From Apostichopus japonicus (Eukaryota; Echinodermata; Holothuroidea; Aspidochirotida; Stichopodidae), in contig NC_092568.1 of the NCBI RefSeq assembly GCF_037975245.1, forward strand, positions 15,827,001-15,891,000: a stretch of 64,000 nt of DNA, in the 5' to 3' direction. The notes beneath the pieces are model-generated. The model ran no database searches. It saw only the letters and a list, made by a program, of their open reading frames with translations, and was not told where the DNA came from. Made by a program: the position numbers and the translations under genes. Shown one piece after another: positions 25,501-39,200 of the stretch (position 1 is the first letter of the stretch; each line of letters begins with the position of its first letter).

Positions 25501-27164
25501 GAAGAAGCCATTTCAAGTTATGAAAAAGTTTTCCTTTTCAGTAAACTTTCTGTAGAATTTCAGAATCAAAGAATATACAGTAGAAACATATTAAAAAGAA
25601 GATACTCTCTGTTATTATGCAAATAGTCTATCTGAAATGTTCAGCCTTGCTGACAAGGTTTATTCACATTGTTGTCTCAGTTGAAGGAAATGAACACTTT
25701 TTTTCATGTCATAATACCAAATGCAGCATTCATACCAATTCTTTGTTTGGGTGATTAAAAATGATTAAAATAAGACAAACTTTTGTTGTTGTTGTAGTGT
25801 CAACTAATGATATTAATGTGTAAATTACTCAATAAATACATCATGGTCAGACAACAGCTAACAATAGACAAGCTGATTGTGCAATAATGATTTCAAAATC
25901 TATAAAAATTGAATTAGAAGCAAATGAGTCACTGAAGAATTCTACTTTTAGGCTACCATTATAAAAAAAAAAAACCTATTTCTTATGACTCTATACTCTG
26001 AAAGTTGTTTGAACACCAACCAAGTATATTATCACACTATGAATGGGAATTTATTTTCTCACATTTTTGAAGAATATATCCACATATTAATATATATGGT
26101 TTATTCGTTCATTGCATGAAAATAACAAATAGTAGTGAAAATTGTCTACTGATCAAATCATCTCCATTTATAACCCTAATTTTTTCATGGAACTTATGAT
26201 CTGGCTTCCTTGATTAAAATTCAGCCCAGTTAAGGGAAGGTAATCGTAAGTCATTGTGCGAGATTGATATACTAAAAGAATAATAGAAACATTTTGTACT
26301 TTTGCATCATGAATTTAAATTGCTGTCTTATTGCATGGACTAATATAGTAAAAGCCAAGACAATTACAAAGAAAAGGTCTTCTAATGTAGAATTTTGGCA
26401 AGGTGAACTTCAAAGTTTTATTCATAACAAATATATTTAAGTCCCCCCCCCATCCCTGGTTAGATGTTACTGCCTGCATTATAGAATGTTGTAAGTCTTT
26501 AGTGTTAAAGTTGTATTAAAGGTTGCAACAATCCAGGGACTTTGCAAAATGCTTGCCATTTAGTAGATGTCACTTGTTTCACAATGTTTCTTAACCTGTC
26601 TTTTTTTTGTTTTTTCTCTTTTCCATTCCTTCCTTTTGCCCCATCCCCCCCCCCTTTTGCTTCTTCTTTTCTATTGTTTTAGCTTACCTAGTTACTACTG
26701 TCATGACCGTGTGTCTGTCTGTATATTTGTCTGTCAACAATGGTTGAAAAGCTACAACTTGCAAGCTCTCTTCTCCTCAATTTTTATCAGACTTGGGGAA
26801 GTTACCACATATATTACCAAGATGAATATTTCACCAACAATAGTAGGTCAAAGGTCATATGGGGTAATGAGAGGTTATTCATTGAAGTTGCTCACAAATA
26901 ATTTCTTAGCACTTTTCCATTGCATTTTGTGTGATGTGATCTAAACATTTAGTCGCAGAGATTAAAACATTGTTTCTTAACCTTTTCCACTACTTGCACA
27001 CATAAGCAATGGAAAAAATAAAAAACTTTGCACCATATTACCAGCTGTGGATGACGTTATGCCATAAGACGTCAGAGTTTACTGTTTACGCATATCATGG
27101 CAGTAGTTTCAGCAAATTAACAGACCAACCAACTATTATTTTCCAGTGTAATTTTGTTGTTGAG

Positions 27165-27300
27165 ACCTCTTTTACTTTTTCTTTCTTTTCTTGTCTTGTC
27201 TTGTCCTGTCCTGTCTTTGCTTTTCTTTTCTTTTAATCTTTTCTTTTCATGATCTCTTCTTTTCTTCTCTCTTTTATTTCTCTTTCATGTGTAGCTTTAA
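27165..27300. repeat. Pyrimidine-rich tract
   Basis: Repeats of ttttc, cttgt and cctgt in a long C/T-only stretch. The same kind of tract occurs at 26590-26690. Confidence 0.7.
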
Positions 27301-27399
27301 AAGTGAAATTACCATTTGCCCCCCCCCCCACCCAACAAAACTTGTGCACTATAAAGATATTCCTTGTTTATATATGCTGGGTAGATCTGAAGCGACCCC

Positions 27400-27620
27400 A
27401 ACTGTGAGAGAAGCCTGCAAGGGCATATGGGTTATAACTTACTTGTCAGGTGTCTTCCAATTCAACATTTAACCTCAAATTTGGAATCTTTTCAATTTGG
27501 AAAGTCATTTCAGATGGGAAAACCGTAGATTGCTCTTGGATGAAAAACCCACCTTTACCTGCCGATTGCTTAGCCTCATTGCTTCAAATGCCACCGCCTT
27601 TATCCACTCGGCCACAGCAT
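27400..27620 (-). repeat. tRNA-Ser-derived SINE, family C, copy 2
   Basis: On the minus strand the head reads tgtggccgagtggataaagg, a class II (Ser/Leu-like) tRNA 5' half with box A. The same body as at 2236-2519 follows. Box B is damaged in this copy, and the (ATT)n tail is absent. Confidence 0.7.
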
Positions 27621-28593
27621 ACTTCTTGATAGGTGTAAGTTCTAAGGCATTGTCAAACAAAGATGCCGAGGGTAGTGGTAACTTTAACACTCACACCTTA
27701 TTGGATAAAGTGGTATAGGTAAACCTAACTTTGATTCACACCATAGTTGCATCAAAAGCTTAGAAACTGTAAAGTGACTGCTATATAGCCAAACAGTGAC
27801 TGAACTGGAGCCAAATTTGTAACAGTAGCATACGAGGTCATCAGCAAGAATAACCATATTACCAGAAAAACTGACATTCAATTATTTTCATGTTCAGTCC
27901 TACTGGAGTAACTTTTAAAAAAATACTGTGCAAATTAATGGCAAATATTTTTCAGGTAGAGTATAATATTGTATGTCAACAATTCAAATTTATCTAACAA
28001 CAATTTGCAGAGTTATTGTCTGCATGAGTTCAATTTGGAGAATTTGAAAATTAGATAAAAATCTATATTCCAAACAAGCCAACATCTTTCTTTGATGTAC
28101 AAAATGAATGGACAAATCTCAAGTCAACTCTCAAGTTTTTGAGGGCAAGTCTCAAGTCACTGTAGCTTAGTGACTCAAAAAATAATCGATTATTATGAAC
28201 TTTGTTTTAAATAAAATTATTTGAAAATTTTTAAGGATGTGAGGTTGTGTCTTTTGAATGTCGAATAGATATTTAAAAAAAAAAATTCAAATTTGACAAT
28301 GCTATAGTGAATGTTAAAAAACCTCCTTTATGAAATAAATGCCATTACCAGCTGAGAGACATTGAATGGATAAGGTACCATCAACTGAGACTTTAGCTTT
28401 AAACTTATAGCTATTCTTCATTTGTTTAGAGCTGGGAACATCAGACTAAAAGTGAAGAAATTCAAAATGGTACACCTAACCAGTGGATAACGCTATATTT
28501 AAAGAATTTCACCTCAATTCCGAGTCGCAGAACTCACTGTTTCTGTGTAGTTAACAGAAATCTTATCAGATATAGCATTGTTTATTCCTCAAT

Positions 28594-28860
28594 ATGAAAT
28601 ATGCACTAATCCTTAGTACATGAGTTAACATGAACTGGATTAGTCCCTGTTTTAGAGCAGGGAGTTGTTATTACAACTCCCTGATTATAGAACATGGACT
28701 AGACCCTTGTATGGGAGATAGCAAATTGCACAAGATAGGCCCCATGGTTTTTGGTATTAGAGTTAACATGCACTAGGGCATCCCTTAAGTATGATAGTTA
28801 GCATGCACAAGATTGTCCTCTTTCCTTCCCCATCCCCTGCTCCCCCTGAGTTAACATATC
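28594..28860. repeat. Degenerate array with a 26-bp palindrome
   Basis: Variants of gagttaacatgcactag recur about every 45-60 bases. At 28658-28683 a near-perfect palindrome (CAGGGAGTTGT, 4 bases, ACAACTCCCTG) interrupts a unit. Confidence 0.45.
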
Positions 28861-29513
28861 CTTGTCATAGGAATCATGTGAGTATATTTATGGTATTAAA
28901 GTTATTCTTGTGAATTTGTCATTCAACAACTTTAACTTCTCACAAACGTACTTATCAAAATAAAAACATTTCCAAGTAAATTCTTAAAGTTTGGAAAAAG
29001 ATGTTAAGTTACCTAAGTATTTTGTCAGATGCATTAATGAGTATGAGTATTTTTGACTTTGTAATTTTGCTTTGTTCCTTTTTACTAAGGTTTTTTTCTC
29101 TTACCGATAATTAGGTATACCATATTACAAACAAGTGCCAAAACAAGCTAGTCTGTATGTATTTTAAAAGTTTTTGACTTTTCCCTGAGTGTGAAGTTTT
29201 TGTAACAAACTTTATAAATTCCTTCATACAAAGTAAATTTGTTGCTTGATTTATTACACAGATTTGCATATTTTGTGAACACAAAGAGGGAAAAGCCATT
29301 AGTGAAGTGAAAGATTTCACTTGAGAAGATGGGTTTAGGTTAACTCTTTCTTCATCTAACAGGTTTTAAAATTGCCGTTGTATTTGGGCTAGAATGAGAT
29401 GTTGAGCAAAAATTTGCATTTGAAAGACAAAAAAGAATTAGACCACAGAGCAACATCTCGTTAGTGTTTTTATGTCAATTGTGCGTTTCTTTTGTTGCAG
29501 AATTTTGAAGAAA

Positions 29514-29560
29514 AAAATATATATATCTCTATATATCTATATATATATATACATACACAT
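29514..29560. repeat. AT-rich microsatellite
   Basis: Repeats of atatat and tctata follow a short A run. Confidence 0.7.
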
Positions 29561-30360
29561 TAGCTGTACAATACATGCAAATTTGAGGCTTAATATGTGC
29601 AAAGTATGTAATTTGCATCCATTACAATTTTTAAGGTATGGATGATTAATCAATGTCAAAAGTTATTTTTCAGTATAAGATACTTTTGTACAACCTTAAA
29701 AGCTGCTGTAATCCAGGGCTATTTCACCAGAGAGAAAATCCATTAATATCTCACCAATGTTCCATCATCATAACTCAAGGACTGTTTTAAACCCTACTAG
29801 TTTACAAATGTAATTGCCAACATTACAAGCTTCCTTTTATGAAATGACATACAAGAAGATAAATCTATTGAATACTTCTTCATTTAACCAAATTTAATAG
29901 ATGAGTTATAGTAGTTAAGGATATGCTATTCGATGGATACATATCATAGTGAAATTCAAACAAAAACAGTAAATTCGGTTGGAATATACTCCAAGGCAGC
30001 TGTATGAATTACGCTAGAAATTATTTGCATGATTGTATATATAAAATAAATTGATTATGTGTTAGGTTGGCAGAACAGGGTCACATGGGCAAGGTGACAA
30101 AGTATATTTTGTATTCTATACAGTATAATTACCATTGTAATGTCTTGCAAAAGATCATATTCTTTTTCTATTTCATAAAATTCATGCAATTTTGTAACTT
30201 GCCCATTTGCTGCATTGGTTACTGTTAAATAGATGAATAACCACCAGAAAAGAAATAGAAATTATCCATGCAAATGTAGACAATGGTGACAATCACAGTT
30301 TTGCATAAGTTACTAACTTTGATCAACTTCAGAATAAATTGTTAGGTAAGAATGACTTCC

Positions 30361-30560
30361 ATTTTATGTACATTATATGTACATATATATACATAAATAT
30401 ATAAAGTTATAAACCATATATATATACACCATATATTATATATACATATGGTATATATATGGTATATATATATACACCATATATTATATATACATATGGT
30501 ATATATATGGTATATATATCATATATATACCATATCATATATATATGGTATATATATTTA
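30361..30560. repeat. TA-rich palindromic cluster
   Basis: A phrase built from tatacaccatatat and catatggtatatatatgg appears twice with a period of about 60 bp. Further inverted copies follow, so the region can fold into several hairpins. Confidence 0.7.
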
Positions 30561-30699
30561 TGTATCTATATGTGTATGTATTTCTTCGTTGCTACATCCA
30601 TTTTTGTCAATTCCTTTCTTGTGACAATCAAATAGACTTCTTCAATCATGGTAAACCAATTCATTGAAGTTTTAGATATTGGATTGTAAATACACTGAG

Positions 30700-31820
30700 C
30701 TATTAAGGTAACATTGAGATATCAAAATAAATATTTAAATTTCTGATTGCTCAGTTTATAAACATATAAAGAACTTGTATAACAACTCAATGTCTGTATG
30801 GTTATATAGAAGATATATAATTGAGATATTGTATTAAGCTATCATAACATATTTAACTCTTGTATATTGATATGTTAATATCTTTATAAAGGTTAGCTAA
30901 TTACATGCAAAGATCTTGTATGAGAATCTTTTATTGCTGAGACATTTCAAATTAGATCTTGTACTTGGATATCATAATTTTTTAAACTTCAGATAATCAA
31001 ATATTAAAATCTTGTATCTTTTTATGTCAATATCTTAATGGTTAGATATTTAGTTATTACAATTTTTACCTTGATATGTAAATATGGTAATGATGACAAT
31101 ATTGAAATATTAACATCTTGAATCTCAAGATTTTGGTCATATGATAAAAATATTAACAGCATATATCGAGGTAATTTCATTTCTTAAATACTCAGAAATT
31201 TACAGACTTAACAAAGATCTTGCATCTGAGTATTGTAATTTAAGACATTTAAAGATTGAGATCTTCTATTTGGATATCGTAATTTTTAAATCTACATATT
31301 GAAATCATATATTTAAGATGTTATTTCTGAATATGTGAATATTTCAATGGTTCTATATTTAGTTATAAGATCTTGCATTTTATAGCTATCATATTGTTAC
31401 AATTTTGTATCTTAATAAGTCAATATATTTATGGTTAGAATATTACAAATTACCTCAATATGATTATATGTTAATGATAACAATACTTAAATATTAAGAA
31501 AATTACCTCAATTTGTCAGTATCATAATGATAAGAATATTGAAGTATCTAGATCTTGTATCTCAATATTCCAAGAATTCTTAATGTTCAGTCTAGATATT
31601 AAGAACTTATATCTGGGAATTTTACTTTTTTCTTACTCAGATATTTACATAAAAAGATTTTGCATATGAATATTTTAACATTAGTATCAGCTATTCAGAT
31701 CTTGTACATGAATATCATAACTTGATTATATTCATATTTATATGTTGCGTCTCAATATCTAGCCACAAAAACATGCAGATATTGATTTATCTCGACATAT
31801 CAGTATCTCGAATATAAATT
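30700..31820. repeat. Old degenerate tandem array of about 1.1 kb
   Basis: The words agatcttgtat, tgaatatcataa, gatattaa and tcaatat recur throughout in a loose order resembling one ancestral unit of roughly 20-45 bp. Point changes have erased a clean period. Confidence 0.5.
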
Positions 31821-34800
31821 CTCCTGGTTGTTATTCAAAGAGGCAAATAAAGACCATTAATAGACCTGTGTGTAATGTCAAAGTCATTTTAACTGCTCTG
31901 TCTGACTGGGGTTGGATGAAAGTCTAATTAGCCCAACCTGTTGGCTTGTTAGTACTGACACATGGATGCTTTCACAGCAACTTATGTCGGATGTTTAGTT
32001 TGAACAGATGTGAAGACAGCATCCTGAACTGTATTTAACATAAAAATAAGATGACTTTATTGGACTTAATTGTTATCTGTATCATCTTAATTAGATTACA
32101 GCAGTCACTGGTTCTTTCTTCCAACAGTAATTAATTGTATATGATTCTCTGGGCTAGTACTTGCTAGAGGTGCTTATCAGTGTACTTAATAACTAGATAA
32201 ACATGTGTTAGGTTACAACCCCTAGTAGCATTGTCCCCTTGTAGTACATATAATATGTATTTTGTATTTTTGTGCATAGGTGAAGGTGAAACTATCTTTC
32301 TGTTTCATAGTTGCAACATTTGGGCAACACAAGTAAAAGTTGACACTTTATTTCAAAGAAAAGTTGACAATTTTATAAGATATACTGGCACATTCAGAAA
32401 TTTATATACTCTTTCTTTTTCTACAGTTTAGAAGTTTAATTGTGGCGTTTAGAAGCTTATTATGTCGTCTCCTAGATGAGTTTTGGTGAGATACCATGCA
32501 ATTATCAGTTCACACATACATCGTTTCTTAATCAGCATATGTCTTTGGCAATATTCCATTCATATTTTATTCATATTTAATATCTCTAAAATAGCTCCAT
32601 CTCTTGCTGCCCTGTAATCACCTGAAAGGGTCTTTTTTGTGACGGACAATATGACATTTACAGGGGAGACCAATATTCAACCACTTTTCTTTGGAAAACC
32701 CTTCTCAATATTTGAACTCTTCATATATACTTTTTTTCAAATGTCATACACCCCTTTGTTAATGCAAGAAATATTTCACAGTAGGACCTATTGCGTGATT
32801 AGGAGGCACATGTATTTCAAATTCTTTGCTTGTATTATCTTGATTTATTATTGAAATATGATACAAGATAGAATTATGGCCTCATCAAAATGTGGTATGT
32901 TGAAGAAATATTCAACTTATTTCCCATATTCATGTCACTCTGCTATAGCTACATTCACAGAAAATCCCCGAAAGTTTTAAACATTGGTATATACCCAAAG
33001 TTAGGCATGATATCAGAGTGTGGGTTGCACCATAACTAGTGCAGATACTAAACAACACTTTCTTGTGACAGTCAACACAGCATTTCAACTGTTACTTTAA
33101 CTTGATTTATTCTCTGTAAAACTCTGATCTTTCTTCTTTAAGTGCAGGTAGAGACAGATTCCAAGGTAATTCATAAAGTCTTTGTCCATCTCACTTTGAG
33201 TCCATTTAGATGTTAAAAATGTTTCACTAAAAAATGTTAAAAATGTTTAGTCAAAAGTTTTGAAATGGAACATACTAATAACTTATACAATAGTACTATA
33301 CCGACTGAATAAGAAACTAGTTAAAGATTTGGCAGAGGGATGGGTGAACTGAAGGGAATAATCAAGATTTTTGTCCCATTATTTCTTCTTTACTATTTCT
33401 CAGTGGAGGGTTAGGTAGAGACTGCATGGCAAATTTTACTATACGTTTATTAAACACATTCACTATTTATAGATTTCTTGTGGGCCACACCTTTGGCTGC
33501 TTTCCCCTGCATATTCAATCAATTTTGATCCACTACCTGAAAATGTAGGTGTTGGATTATCAGAAAACAGTGAGATCCAGTTTGCAAATATCATAAAGCC
33601 AAACAAGCAGTTTGGGCCTAATTTCTTGGGTCTTTCTGATCACCAATATTTACCCTACACCCACCCCCATAAAGGTGAGTTTTGTAGTAGCTGATCAAGT
33701 ATTGTCAAACTTGATAAACAGTATGTCTTCACTGTCCCACAACAAGTGCCAATGACATTGATACCTCAAGGTCAGTCAAGGCAGTTGTGTAGTAAAAGTT
33801 CCTCATCGGCCTCTTTCTGGGGATGACACTATGTATTATAAATAGCCACAATTTGCATGTGAAAAGATATCAAAATTCAGACATTTATTTCTTACTGTTC
33901 TTTGTAATTGGTGGGTAAATCAGTGCTCTTGTAAGGTGCCTCCTTGGGTACTGGGGAGCAGCTATGCCCTTGATATTCTTCGCGGAGAAAAACCTACTTG
34001 TAATATGAAGGAACATCTTATCATGATGCTTGTAATTAACCAAACATTGGTGGACTTTGAGAGTAGTGGAAGAAACAACTCACATATGCATCTTGATACT
34101 GCGTGTTACTTCAGACTACAAAGATAAACTCAATGTTGACTGTGTGTTTGTTATAATAGCTTTCAGACTACCAACTTCTCAAGGTCTATGTTTACTTTCT
34201 ACAAAAACTCCCTCTCCTCAGTGTATATGCAGTTACGATGGGATGCATTGCTTACACTAATGAGGATGTTTGACACAATGCTGCACTGCATAACTTTATT
34301 TCATAAACAATTTAACAGTAAATAATTTTGCATCAAAATAAATGGCAATTTGTGTTCTAAGTTTGACATTCTCCACTTCATCGTGTTATATTGTACTTTT
34401 CCACAGAATTTTTTTGCCTTTTTTTTTCAACTCATCCCATAGATAGTATTTATGTGTTAAATCAAAGTATGTAGTGCATGAAAACATTGGTATAGATATT
34501 GGTTGGTGTTCTCATGACAAAAAAAGGGCCATTTGTGGTATTTACTGCCCTTTTCTTTATACTTTTGAATTTACAGATCACAATATGTATGAAAAATTGT
34601 ACAAAATTTCCAACACTGTATATGTCTAAATACTGCATACATATTTTATTTTTTTTCAATTGAAATATTTTAGTTAAAAATCTTTGTTTGTACATAGGCA
34701 TACTAGGTGTTTTATCATAAATGTTTGATGCAGTCCTAATTATTCAGTGCCAAAGGGGACACTGCAGAGAGACGATATGACATTCTTCTGTTGAGTGAAA

Positions 34801-35115
34801 TAGCCTCCTCTCAACCTATGTTTATTGTAATACTAGTTGATTTGTTTTTGAGTCATTATGACATCAATTTACAATCCAAGCTGTGAGATACCAATGATTC
34901 AATGGTTGGTGTCTTTGTTTCGGTTACACTGAAAAATACAAATAAGAAAGTTTGCAAAAGTTAGAGAGCCTGACATATTTACCTGCACAGGCTTTTTGTA
35001 GTAGAAATGCAGTTTGCTAACATTTTTATCTGGAGTAAGAAAGAAAGTTTTTGTTGGGTTATTCTATGCTATGCTAAGATATTAAATTCTGATTTTGAGG
35101 TAAACTTTTTTAGAC

Positions 35116-35297
35116 GGAGTGTATAGCCTAGTGGTTAACGCCGGCGTCTCCCAGTCATGAGATCCCCGGTTCGATTCCCCGCTGACAGCAATGTGTCGTC
35201 TGGCAAGGGTGTTGTTCAATAACAACTTCCCGACATGGATGTTAAATGGATGTGTGCCGAGAGATTGGCTACGGTCAGCTTGCGAGTCTATAAGCCT
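35116..35297 (+). repeat. tRNA-derived SINE, family D
   Basis: The head has box A (tagcctagtggtta) and box B (ggttcgattcc). The anticodon arm has an eight-base loop and the acceptor stem does not pair. A body with caataacaacttcccgacat follows and stops at the adjacent TIR element. Confidence 0.65.
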
Positions 35298-35301
35298 CCA
35301 T

Positions 35302-35941
35302 CAAGGGCGGCGGAACCGGGGGGGCACAGGGGGCACGTGCCCCCCCACTTTTCCTCAGGTTAAAAATGTGCCCTTTTTCTACATAAAAATTGAGGTGTCT
35401 CAAGTTAGCAAGAGGCCAGGGAACCAGAATGAACACTCGGGAAGGGCCGTTTCCGGCCATCTGAGGGGTTTGTAAAACCAAAAATGTTCTTGTACGCTCC
35501 GCGCCAACTGATGGTGGCGCTCCGCTCAGATAGTCGTGCATACAACTTTGCAAATCCTGGCTACGCCTGTGGGTCAAACTCGAAGCTATTTCGAATGGAA
35601 AAAATTTGTTAAGATATTAACAAGAAATAAACTCTAATTCGGAAGATTCCTACAGAAGCAACTGGCATGATTTCACCTCATTTTGTCTCAAAAGAAAACT
35701 TGTTCATTGTTTCCCAATTTGCACATTGGATATTGCAGTGCTAGTATGCGTTTTTCCTTAATTTCCTTAAGGCGGGGGGGGGGGGGGGCGTTGATGGAGT
35801 GATGTGTATACGCAAATAAGATAATACAATAAGAGTTATAAAGGGTACTAAATATAAGGCTGCATCGGTCCAATCGAATTTCTGCAAAGTGCCCTTTGAT
35901 GTCGGTGCCCCCCCAGATTAAAAGTGCTTCCGCCGCCCTTG
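35302..35941. mobile_element. 640-bp non-autonomous TIR element
   Basis: The ends caagggcggcggaa and ttccgccgcccttg are inverted repeats. The interior shares atggtggcgctccgct and related words with the element at 7.29-8.67 kb. It also contains poly-G and poly-C runs next to both ends. No transposase frame. Confidence 0.55.
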
Positions 35942-35956
35942 GCCTCCATGGCTTCT

Positions 35957-36012
35957 TTCGCGAGTTCCTGCTTGCGGGAAGATCACTATACATACATACA
36001 TACATACATACA
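35957..36012. repeat. Small hairpin repeat with (ATAC)n tail, copy 1
   Basis: gcgagttcctgcttgcggga folds as a small hairpin and is followed by gatc and about six ATAC units. A second copy lies at 44920-44960. Confidence 0.5.
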
Positions 36013-36175
36013 CTGGTAAACTCCTATCTGGTTTGTTCACTTTCAGGCAGGTTTGTAAGCCAATTGACCGGTCCTTCCAACATTCGTACCTTCTGGTATA
36101 CTTACGTTTTTCATGAGCTATAACATTCGATCAAATACCGACACTGACGTAACTTTTCTCATTTATTTAGATACC

Positions 36176-36289
36176 ATGGATGTAGCCAAACCACTGGCTA
36201 ACTCTCATGGGCGTAAAATCCTCTGTCAGGTCTGTGGTGCTTTATCAAGTGGATTGCACTTTGGAGTTTTTACCTGTGAAGGATGCAAG
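36176..36289 (+). CDS. Nuclear receptor exon 1: start codon and zinc finger 1
   Basis: This exon encodes residues 1-38. An acceptor (tttatttag) ends at 36170, so exonic sequence starts at 36171 and at least one upstream 5'UTR exon is expected; I could not identify it. The reading CQVCGALSSGLHFGVFTCEG gives three of the four zinc ligands of finger 1, and the fourth follows immediately. It ends TGC AAG in phase 0 before gtaaga. An intron at this exact point, after CEGCK, is common in the family. Confidence 0.85.
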
Positions 36290-39200
36290 GTAAGAATTAT
36301 ATGAGCTTAAAGGCATTGAAGACTCGCCCCAAAATGCGTGCCGCCCTCCCAAAAGAGTTAACTTTCCGTTGCTTGCAAGTGAAGTTTTCTTCTTTTCACT
36401 ACAAAATGCAGACAGTAAGGAAACGTGATACCTTGTTATCTTTTGTCTGGACCTGAGATCAGGGAGTTCCATAACAACTCCCTGCTGAGATGTCCATCGC
36501 TGCTATGTACACTGTGTTGTGGGTATTGACCGTTGCTGCATGTATTGACTGTACACTAGTGTCGACGGTAGCAAGCTGTGTGTGTATTTTCTGGGATCGA
36601 TGGTGGTGGTGTCTAACACTTCTGTTACACCTCATTCGAAACTAAGTCAAATTACCGGCATCAGACGTTTCTTTGTGCGCGAGTCTTCATGTCAAATTTG
36701 CTGCCAAATTATATGCAAAGAAGTTCTTTGGATCATCGATTCCAGGAATTGCAAATGATCTGTCATTGTGTCCATCCTGATAATCAATCATATATGACAC
36801 CCTCCTTGATATCTTTTATGTACCAACTGAATGTAAGTAGTGATTAATGATTCCATTGGATTTGTAGTTTTGCCAAAAAAGACACATAAAGATGATCAAG
36901 TCAGATTGAAATACTCCAACCTTTGACATCTCCATAATTAATTTGAAAACTGATCATAATTACGTTCATAAACTGTGTTATGCTATGTATTAAGTATCAA
37001 TAACTGTATAAAAATCAAAGCAAGTAACTGTTCCAAACTATCAGCTGATATTTTCAACATCATGGACTCTTCTCTTCTCAACTTCATCGTTGTGAATGTT
37101 TTGCAATTTCCGATGAGTTATGTTTAAGATCTTAATTCACATTGCTTCATTTGGAATGAGTCCTTGAGTTGAAGATTAAGTTGTAGACTCAAATTAAAAG
37201 TGATGTCGTGCATGCAATGTTCTTCACATACCTTTCTGGTTTATTTTATAATGACTGAAGCAAAAGATATCATGAGAAAGAATGTAGTAGAAAGAATCAT
37301 TCCATTAGACTTCAGTCCTCTATGGATAAACATTGCAGATTAGAAATCTTGTTACCACAACGATCAATCTGGGTGTTGATATTTAATTGAAGCCTGGTGA
37401 CAACCAGCATCAATTATAGGATTTACTATGCATTTCCTTCTTTGTGCAAGAGTCTACAATTTGCACTTACATTTACTCACAGGTATTTTCCCCCATTGAA
37501 GCCCCAAAATTCCCAACTGTTACATCTAGGCAAAAGTGGGCAAGCCTGCCTGAATGGTGCTGCTCGATCGGTTATTGACCAAATCAGACGTAAAAATATA
37601 TGACATTTCTTTCTCAAGTGTTCGCTACGCAGGCAAGTGAAGTATACGTGGCTCTCTAGCGCAGTGTGCTGTACTGTGGCGCTAGTTATGTTCCACAGGT
37701 TAACTTTCACATATTACTTCCGAGCCAACTCGAAACTAGGGTCACATCACGTTGAACTCTGAAGGCAACTAACTACTTATCGGTACACAAATGCGATCCA
37801 AGTTAATTGATTTATGTGTTCAACAAATGCTGTGAGTGTGATTTAGAGTTAACAGTATGACACAAGTACTTCAAGCAAATCTATAGCACCATATCATGAG
37901 GCTTCCATGACGGTATTTGCAGTGCAAATGCAGTGTTTCTGGTTTTGAAAGATAATGACATCCTCAAGTACTCACTGATTCATAAAATCTTGAGTGATTG
38001 GCTACTTGGAGGGTTTTGGTTAATGCCAGAAATTAGTGAACAAAAACTTATTACTTGATACTGCAAAGTTAACAGCCAGATTGGATTGGGATGGAAACAG
38101 AATTGGTACCAGTTATGAAACAAACTTTCCTTAGGGTCAAATAGGAAATTCAACGACACCATCTTCTTATGTTGTAACATTTCCAAGTAATTGAGAGTCT
38201 GAGTCACGATTATATATCAGAAGAAAATAGTTCCTTTGTGTCTACTGCAAAGATGAAGGCCATATCCGCTTGATGAAAAGGAAGAATTAATTTTCATATT
38301 TATTAATACTCCCCGAACTATATGCTGCTTGTCTGTAAATTCATTACAATCAGTCACGTCTGAGACCATTTAACCAAAATTTGTAAGCTGCTAACCTATT
38401 TTCATTTCTATTTTCCTCAACAATTTACAGTGCTTCTACAGACGAAGCATCAGGGAGGGCGCTAATTATGCCTGTGCCAAAGATCGAGGATGTGACATCA
38501 CCATGGAAACAAGGAATTCATGTCGATACTGTCGTTTTCAGAAGTGTCTTACTTTAGGCATGTCTAAAGAAGGTACGAGAGATCTGTATAAATGAATGCA
38601 GCTCAATTAGTGCTGACTTATTGCATATTAGAAGAGAATATGCATACACAACATGCAAGACAGATACGATCTTATTCGAAATCAGTTTTTGACTTTTCAG
38701 TGTCTACTAACTTTTTATTGCAAACATCTTAAAAGTGATCACTTCTCTTATAAGTAGTAAACTGCTATACAAGTTTTATATCTCCACTATTCATTCATTA
38801 CTAATGGAATGTGCCGGTTAGAAATACCTGCTATGAGTGGGGGCAGTATTATGGAATACTCACATTAATTTTTTACTATTAGTATATGTAAACATCTTGT
38901 GTATCAGAATTAGAATTTTGGCCACAGATTTCATGGCTTTTGTTACACAACAGCAAAATATGCACGTTATCGATTTTCAGGAATTAAGCTTGGAAGACGC
39001 CCTAAAGTCGAGTGTGATCCCTTGCATCAAGTCTACTTTCGGCATAACGACCCCAGCATACCAACCATGGCCCCGACATCATCTCTACCGTCTCAACAGT
39101 GGCCACACATAGCACCCGTAATTCAAATCAAAACAGAGATGTCTGATGAATGTGGATTCTATGCTTCCAAGCCGTCTCCTTACAGACCAACGTTTACCAT

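Larger units (their letters stand above)
9106..35110. other. Long AT-rich stretch with no established gene
   Basis: Apart from the repeats and candidate exons listed separately, I see no supported gene in these 26 kb. Open frames are short and lack family features. The stretch may be intergenic DNA or the long 5' intron region of the nuclear receptor, whose first coding exon has an upstream acceptor. Confidence 0.4.

Noticed and set aside
26567-26944. 125-codon plus-strand open frame
   Set aside because: It begins in a pyrimidine tract that gives Phe/Leu/Ser-rich sequence. The rest has no recognised domain or splice support.
35116-35187. Functional tRNA gene
   Set aside because: The anticodon loop has eight bases and the acceptor stem does not close. 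A SINE body follows.
35191-35577. Overlapping frames of 94 and 100 codons on both strands
   Set aside because: They lie within a SINE and an adjacent TIR element.
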